From assembly GCF_000276665.1 (NCBI RefSeq), contig NW_004955463.1:4450082-4514081 (forward strand): 64,000 nucleotides of DNA, written 5' to 3'. This document shows positions 57,731-64,000 of this stretch, in pieces. Under the pieces are notes generated by a model. It worked only from the letters and a program-made list of their open reading frames with translations. It made no database searches and was not told the DNA's origin. Within the stretch, counting starts at the first letter, position 1. Every line of letters begins with the position of its first letter. The translations under genes were made by a program, and so were the position numbers. Source of the stretch: Chinchilla lanigera (lineage: Eukaryota > Chordata > Mammalia > Rodentia > Chinchillidae).

Positions 57731-58814
57731 AATACTATATTTTAAAAGAGATACTTTCTCAGGTTATCTTAATGGTCCTATAAAGTACTAGTTATCTCTG
57801 TTCCAAGTTAGTGTTGATATGCTTGTCCTTTAACACATATAGATCCATTTGAAGACCATTATCTCACTGGTGCAATCCTCTAATAGTGAGGTTTTCCACT
57901 AGGAGTTTAATCACCTTTTGGCCTCTGTAATTCTTTTACTTTGTCTCTGTAGATAAATTTCTTTAATGGTCCTTTGTCATGTGGCATTCTTGACTAGTTG
58001 AAAAAAACTATCCATATATGTCTATTTCTTTCTTAACTGTTAACAAGAAAGGTTAATATTACGTTTTCCCCAGGAGAGTTCCCAGAGAGAGCATGGAACA
58101 ACCTGCCCCATGCATTCTCTGCAGAAAGCACAGAGTTACCCTGCTAGAAATAAGAAATAAGAAATAAGAGATAAGAGATGTGATTGACACTTTCGGTGTA
58201 AAACTGGCTCTCATTTCTGGCATCCTGGGTGTTGACTCATAGAAATTTAGAGTTGTATTGGAACTTGAGGTTTTGTTGCCCAACCCCTAGGGTTTACAGA
58301 GGAGGCCTCTGAGTTCACTGGATGAATGTCAGGCTTGCTGTCTCTGCCACTTTGTCACACAGATTTTCCTCATCTCAAAAAAAAAAAAAAAAAGAAAGGT
58401 GGGGGTGGGAACATTATCCACTCATCCACTCATTCAACAAACAGATGTTAGGCAGGAGCCACATGCCAGATTTCCTGCTGGGTACCAGAATTGGGAACAC
58501 CAACCAAACAGTCCTTGACTAATGGAACACAGTCTGCTGAGCTACACATTTCCCCTGATGCTCTCTTTCAAGTGAAGACTTACAAGGAAGCTCCCTGTCT
58601 ATAACAGATAAAAGCAGAGGGCTGTGGCTAGAGCAGATGCTTAGTGAGATGGGTGGGGATTGGGTGACTGAGTGCTCCAAAACTTGGTACTTCCCACTTC
58701 TCTATGGTCTCTAGGGTCTCAAGAACCTTAAGACTCAATGACTTCTTAACTTGGAAAATGCTATTTTAGTCAAACCTAGTCTAGGAAACATGAATCCTGC
58801 TTCTGGGGACATTC
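57731..58814. other. No gene recognised; (AAATAAG)-like array at 58146-58180; A17 at 58377-58393
   Basis: The 7-bp array has five imperfect units ('agaaata' and 'agagata'). The A17 run could be a retrotransposon tail without a visible body. Confidence 0.6.
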
Positions 58815-59000
58815 CACTTGGTTTCTGATCCTGACACTGTTGCTTTGAAACTTTGAGCTCTTGTTCAAATTACTTAAACCTTCCATTTGTCAATATCCTC
58901 ATAACCACGACTTGGTTATAAAAAAATGAAATGCATTCATTCATGTAAAACTCAACTGTGTCCAACACAGTGTAAGTATTCAGCAAATGTCAGGTAATAT
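58815..59000 (+). repeat. MIR SINE fragment
   Basis: 'ctgatcctgacactgttgc', 'cttgttcaaattacttaaacc', 'ttccatttgtcaatatcctc' and 'cacagtgtaagtattcagc' follow the MIR order; diverged. Confidence 0.6.
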
Positions 59001-60154
59001 AATACATGTATTTGTGAATGACCTGTCAACTCTCCTCATTCTGACTGAGCTGTCCTCATTCTTCAGTCAGGATGGAAGATGGCCATGGAACATGCTTGAA
59101 AGTTTTGGAAAATTCCATTCAACTTCAAAGCACTTTGATGAATGATCATATGATGTCCACTTCCTAATGGTCAGGACTGAACTTCCACAAACTTCTGGAC
59201 ACAACTTCTGGACAGTACTGAAGCCAAACCTAGTCAAGAGAACAGAAGGGAAATCATCTGGAGCTTCATCTCACTATGCCAGAGAACTGATGTCTTTATG
59301 AGTTAATGCCAAGGAGTCAAAGGGAAATTAATCAGAGCACCAGGAGGTTATGGCTTTGCCACTAGAAAAGAGGTCTTTCTATTCAATAAGCCCTTACTCA
59401 AGATCCAACAATAATATGAATGATAGCAGTTGGGAGTAGCCCAAAGTGAACTGGAGAGAAATTTCAACTTTGGAAAATTTTGGGTAGGAATTAGGGAAAA
59501 GGATGTCCAGGGCCTGGAAGGGAAGCAGGTTTGGCCAAGTGGCAGGGACAGAAAGTATGGCGTAAGAAAGCTGAGTGGGCCCATCTCCTAAGAACAGCTC
59601 ATCTTCCCCTCCAAGTTGTTGTTTGTGCTCCTGGAGATCCTCATCTTGAACAATTGCAAACAGATGGGAGAGCTTGGAGATGACTCTGGGGAAGACTCGA
59701 CTGGTGGCAGATGCAACTCAGAAGTTGGTGTCCACACTCCCTAGCTGGTTATTTGTGATAACATCTGCCAAGTCCCAGGGCTCCAGATCAAGTTGTTAAT
59801 GGACACTGACACAAGATAAGAGAAAAGAGTGCTTCCCGTCAGGTGCACATTCTCACAACCTCACAGGCTGGGCAGTCTTCCCAGAGGATATATGGGGATA
59901 AAAAGACTGGGCTGAGTGTTCCCAGTCCTTGCGTGGGTGCCCCAATACCTGTCTCCCCTGTACCCACGAATAAGCCCAGCCAATTGGAGGAGGAGGAGGA
60001 TACTGAGTGATTTGCTCAACCGTCCACCATGTTGTAAAGTAATCCAACGCTTCTGGGGCAGAGTCAAGTTCACACCTAAAAGGAGAATATGGGAACGTGA
60101 TTAAAAACAAACCAAGGACAAAAATTAGCCTGGTGTATACTGTATGTCTGGTAT
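59001..60154. other. No gene recognised
   Basis: Opposing frames at 59853-60110 overlap a CpG-bearing stretch (59930-60100) with no repeat or family signal; worth a conservation check but nothing firm. Confidence 0.4.
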
Positions 60155-60320
60155 GCCAGACCTTGGATCTGGCAATTTATATACACTCTCAAGTTGATTC
60201 TCAAAGATGAAGTTCCAAGGTTAGAGTTACAGTATCACTTCACAGGTGAAGAAAGTCAGGTTCACTGAGTTTCAGTTACCTGCCCAAGGCCATGTAGCTG
60301 GATTTGAACTCAGATCCATC
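60155..60320 (+). repeat. MIR SINE fragment
   Basis: 'cagtatcacttcacaggtg', 'aagaaagtcaggttcactg', 'acctgcccaaggccatgtag' and 'ctggatttgaactcagatcc' are the MIR 5'-to-core order. Confidence 0.7.
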
Positions 60321-60324
60321 CTAT

Positions 60325-60460
60325 TTTTGTTTTTGTCTTAACTTGTTTTTGAGACCGGGTCTTGTTATGTAGCCCAGGTTGGCCTTGAATTTGCAATTCT
60401 CCTGCTACAGCCTCCCCAGTGCTGGGGTTACAGGTGTTGGCCACCATGACAAGTTGCATT
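60325..60460 (-). mobile_element. B1-type SINE
   Basis: The plus strand shows a T-rich tail, then 'gagaccgggtcttgttatgtag', 'cccaggttggccttgaattt', 'cctccccagtgctggggtt' and 'caggtgttggccaccatg'. Confidence 0.85.
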
Positions 60461-61669
60461 CTAATTTGAAAGAAGAGCTCTTTCCATTACCCAAATGCTG
60501 CTCCTAAACTGGGTTTGAGAGCTAATTAAAGCTGTAGCTGCCTGGCTCCAGCTAGAGAAACTCTGAACCAGAGTTTCTAAGATAAGCCTGAGGAATTTGC
60601 CTTAGTCAGTTTTTGTACAGCCCTTCTGACAATTTGGATACTCACCTGGACCAGGGACTGGGACATAGCATCATGCTAGCATCTTCCTGCAGCACCTTTG
60701 ACCCCTGGCTAATGCAGCATTGCTGCCTGGAGAAAGGCCTGAGACCTCTGGGAATTCCAGCAATGAAATCTGCCCTGACCAATAATAATTCCCTTTGTGT
60801 TGACTCCTCAGCTTCTTCTTTGGAAAGACCTTAGAGATAGTTACCCCACCTGCTTCCTCCTGGGCTTCTGCTACAGCCTCCCTACAGGTGGGATCTGGCA
60901 TTGGTATAAAGTCAATCCAGACTTTTTCATTTGACGAATACTTGGAAGGTAGTACTTGTGCACCTGGCAGCACTTTGAAGCACTTCCTGTGTGCAGTCAG
61001 TTCTCATTACTGGCTATAGTTCTGTTCTGTAGAGTCACAGCAGACACTGCGTTGCCAGATACTGAACCAGTAGACTTGGGAGAGGTTCCAAGTAGAGGAG
61101 ACTTGGGGTGAGGTTTCAAGTCCTATGAGCCTCTGTTCAACTGACCCAGTAAGAACCTTGTGTTATGTGCCTTTCTGTTTAAAAATGCCTTATTTATTAA
61201 CATATATTCTGTTGGCTTATTAACACTGAACTCATGACAAACACTGTAACTGGTGCTTGGATAAAGTTTGTCTATGTACACTATTTTCTCCATAAAGCCT
61301 GTCACAGCCTTCTACAATTAGAACCACAAGACAGTACTCTAGTGTTTGGGCTGCTTGGGGCCATTTTATACAGCGAAGTCATCAAAAAGTCAAAGAATAT
61401 GATAAGCATGCATTAGAGAGATGGTGGAAAGGACAAATGTTTGGAGTCTGAGAGCTGAAATAAGAAGACAGAGTGTCTCCTTGATCCACCACAGCTGGGA
61501 ACCTGTGTGCTTAAGATGCACAGTTTTTGTTTCTCTGTACACGTTCACGGTGACCACAAAAGTGCCACAAGTGTCCACCCGGGGTTTGCAAGTCTTGGAA
61601 AGTTCATAAATACAGAATGGTGGATTATGAGCATCGATTGTACTACTTCCTCTGATCTTCATGCCGCCA
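60461..61669. other. No gene recognised
   Basis: A cluster of short frames on both strands at 60613-61704 shows no family signal. Confidence 0.4.
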
Positions 61670-61865
61670 GTGTAAAATGGGCAGCATTGTCCACCCCTCC
61701 TTGATCCTGATAACCTTCAAAAAAGTGTATTAGCAGATTCCAAAAATATGTCACTCTCATTGTAACTTATGAAAAGACTGGAGTAGCAAGGAGGTCCAGC
61801 CACTTGCCCAAGGCCACACAGCTAGTAACGGCCATATTGGGTTTTCAACTTGGCAAAGGTGGCTC
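61670..61865 (+). repeat. MIR SINE fragment
   Basis: 'ggtccagccacttgcccaagg' and 'ccacacagctagtaac' are a clear MIR core; upstream 'gtgtaaaatgggcagcattg' may be its 5' part. Confidence 0.75.
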
Positions 61866-62227
61866 CAGTGTTGAGCATGTAACTCTTGTTGCTCTTTAAT
61901 GATCACTAGCCTATCTTTGGAACAGAGCTGCTCATGCTTAGTTCCTGCCACCAATGTGACACTGATAGAATTAAAGAGAAAACAAAAAGGGATTAGCTTT
62001 TATAGTTTTAGGCCCTATAGATGTTCGTTGGGACTGTTGCCTATGTGCTCTTGAATTTGGGTTTCTAAACCATTTTCCAGGGCTTCTGGTTTCAATATCA
62101 ACTGATGTAATATAGATTCTCCAAAGTTCAAATTTAAATGTAAAGTGAGGCTACATTTTTATTAAGTACCTCAAATTGGCCTGACATTTCAGGATTTGGA
62201 AAACCTCATCTACAAGACAGCGTTACC
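61866..62227. other. No recognised feature
   Basis: Nothing recognised. Confidence 0.5.
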
Positions 62228-62325
62228 TCACAGGCTGGCCATGTAACTCAGTGGTAGAGTGCTTACCTAGCATGCACGAGGCCATAAGTCTGAAGCCCAG
62301 CACTGCTAAGAAATAAAACTAAGCT
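62228..62325 (+). mobile_element. ID-type SINE
   Basis: 'acaggctggccatgtaactcag' and 'tggtagagtgcttacctagc', 'atgcacgaggccataagtctg', then 'agcccagcactgc' and a short A-rich tail. Recognisable ID core with A and B boxes. Confidence 0.85.
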
Positions 62326-64000
62326 CTGTTTTGAGTAAAAATTATACATGAAAAATAGTATCTATCCATAAAATTCATAGCATTTAGAACTTTTCAACTT
62401 TAGTTCAGAGTTTGATTCACTTGGGGAAATTATGTCAATACAAATTAATTTTAAAAATCAGAGTATTTTTTAAAAAAAGACTGGCTTCCAGATTTCTGCA
62501 ACACAAATTTTTTTTTTAAATTTGGCTTATTCAGAGAACTTCTTTCTTCCTGAAGATTAGATTCTTGCCTTGCTCTGACTCACAAAATTCTTTGGTCAAG
62601 GGAGAGGCAGGAAGGTTAACCTCTCCTCTGTTTATTGACTGGCCCTACATTTGATCTTTAGAGGAAAAGAGTTACAGTTTTACTAGAAAACCAAGCAGAC
62701 ACTAGGTTAGTATGTTAATGTTACTTTTAGATGTCTGAGTACTTAAAAATTATGCCTACCAAGATGATCATTGTGAATTGTGCACTATAGCATTAATAAA
62801 TTATAGCTCAATTTTAAAACCACAGAAAAATTGATGCCTGCTTTTGAATCATTCTGCTCTTTAACTTCTCTATTTTCTGGCTTATCATAGAAGTCAAGAT
62901 CTATGTAGACACCAGCTCTTTTTCTTTTCTTCCTGGTTTTGTTCTCACTTGTTCAGTCCTGTGTAAAAGTCAAAGGAGTTGTGGCCAGAGGGCTGCTACA
63001 ATATTCATCAGCTTAATGTTACCTCTGGTGAGGAGGGATGGGCATGGACTTGCTATTTCTCCTGATGTTCACCTCTTAAACAATGGAATGTAGTATGAGT
63101 GTTTTAAAGAAACAGTTATGAACCACATCAAAGGAACTAACTGTAAAACCATCTACCATCCAAGGTTCCGGGCATCTTAATGTAACAGAACCTCAGCAGA
63201 AGATAGTATGGTTCTGTGAAACTTCCTGTCCAGGCAGTAATCAACCAACCTCATGTTCCTCTATTACATCAGCTCATCTTTCAGGGGCTTGGAAGATGAA
63301 TAGCTGAAGAAATACCTGGCAATAACAGTTGGGTGTAAACAAAGCTTGAGGTCCCTGAAATGTGGTCCTGAATTCAGGTCCTTCTTTTCTATGTGCTTCT
63401 CCCTTTAGGAGTACAGTGCTAGCTTTGGAATTAGCTGCTTTTCAAGTACAAAAGGAAGGCCTCTGACCCTTGGTTGGCTTGCTCATGGAGCAGAGATTGG
63501 TTCTGACCTGCCTGCCTTCACTGGACCTGCTTTCCCAAGGACAAGGCACATATGGGGTGCGCTGGGGTTGGCAACCAGTGTTCAGGGATGTGAATACTGT
63601 GGGTTTTGTAACAGGGGACCTTGCACCTCAACCAGCTGTTCCTGATTTTAATGCTTTTCTCAGGCTAAAGGATTTGTTCTGTGGCATTCTGAGCCATATT
63701 GTATAACAAGGATGGGGCCAGATGGTAATCATAACCATCATTTCCATTTCAAATTTGTACTGTATTGCTGTCTCAATTTATGCTCCCAGTTAGAGGAAGT
63801 TAAGTGTTTCAGCACTGTGATAGACGCTGACATAGTCAGCTTTCCGGAGTTGTAAATAATTTCAAGATTTCTTATCCTTTCTTTTCTGATGCATGAAAAG
63901 AAGCATGCGATGTTGCCACAAGAACTATTTATGTGCTTATTTTCATGAGGATTTATGGGGCGTTTTAGCTGACTTGCTGTTAGGAGCTGGGGTCTCTCAG
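62326..64000. other. No gene or repeat recognised to the end of the window
   Basis: AT-rich to about 62850, then balanced sequence. A plus-strand frame at 63470-63706 has no family or splice context. The last 600 bases are repeat-free to my eye and could contain conserved non-coding sequence. Confidence 0.4.

Noticed and set aside
62228..62325. Possible tRNA gene because of A- and B-box-like words
   Set aside because: The body is an ID SINE with an A-rich tail; no cloverleaf fold can be completed.
1..64000. CRISPR arrays, operons or bacterial mobile elements
   Set aside because: The repeats are microsatellites and mammalian retrotransposons; no spaced identical direct repeats with unique spacers and no dense coding exist.

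Overview
This window is vertebrate nuclear DNA, almost certainly from a rodent outside the mouse/rat family. The evidence is the repeats: B1-type 7SL SINEs, tRNA-derived ID-type SINEs, B1 plus ID fusions in one unit (the dimeric pattern known from squirrel-related rodents), several rodent-style ERVL-MaLR solo LTRs, and a background of old L1, L2, MIR and MER5 fossils. CpG is depleted, microsatellites are frequent, and there is one 180-base assembly gap. SINE density looks low for a true squirrel, so I do not name a species.

No complete protein-coding gene is visible; the window reads as intergenic or deep intronic sequence. The one segment that looks like an exon is at 19137-19399. It has a good acceptor, a start codon followed by a signal-peptide-like segment, about 81 codons and a consensus donor. 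I do not recognise the protein. The other moderately long open frames lie in repeats, low-complexity purine tracts or the gap, or show no family signal.

Layout. 1-5.4 kb: a truncated MaLR LTR, a B1, an MLT1-like LTR, two head-to-tail L1 3' ends and a B1/ID dimer with a huge purine tail. 5.4-9.7 kb: mostly single-copy sequence with a possible conserved element near 8.3-8.6 kb. 9.7-13.8 kb: a dense cluster of SINE, MIR, three LTRs and an L1. 13.8-19.4 kb: sparse repeats, one LTR and the candidate exon. 20-23.2 kb: a block of old L1 sequence flanked by a 125-bp direct duplication. 24-31 kb: hairpin, G-quadruplex motif, SINEs, a trinucleotide tract and a MEF2/E-box cluster. 31.6-34.3 kb: LTR, dimer SINE and old L1 with an internal 95-bp duplication and a perfect 30-bp palindrome. 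34.8-50.6 kb: ID, MIR, L2, L1 ORF2, MER5 and LTR remnants, and a homeodomain-motif element near 39.7 kb. 50.6-51.1 kb: GA/GATA satellite and the gap. 51-64 kb: an SINE nested in an L2, a paired-GATA element near 56 kb, another MLT1-like LTR, more ID, B1 and MIR, and a long tail with nothing recognisable.

Because no genes are identified, no pathway can be reconstructed. The most useful leads are the candidate exon, four candidate regulatory clusters, and several local duplications and palindromes that catalogued repeats do not obviously explain. Repeat names rest on remembered consensus features and need RepeatMasker to confirm.
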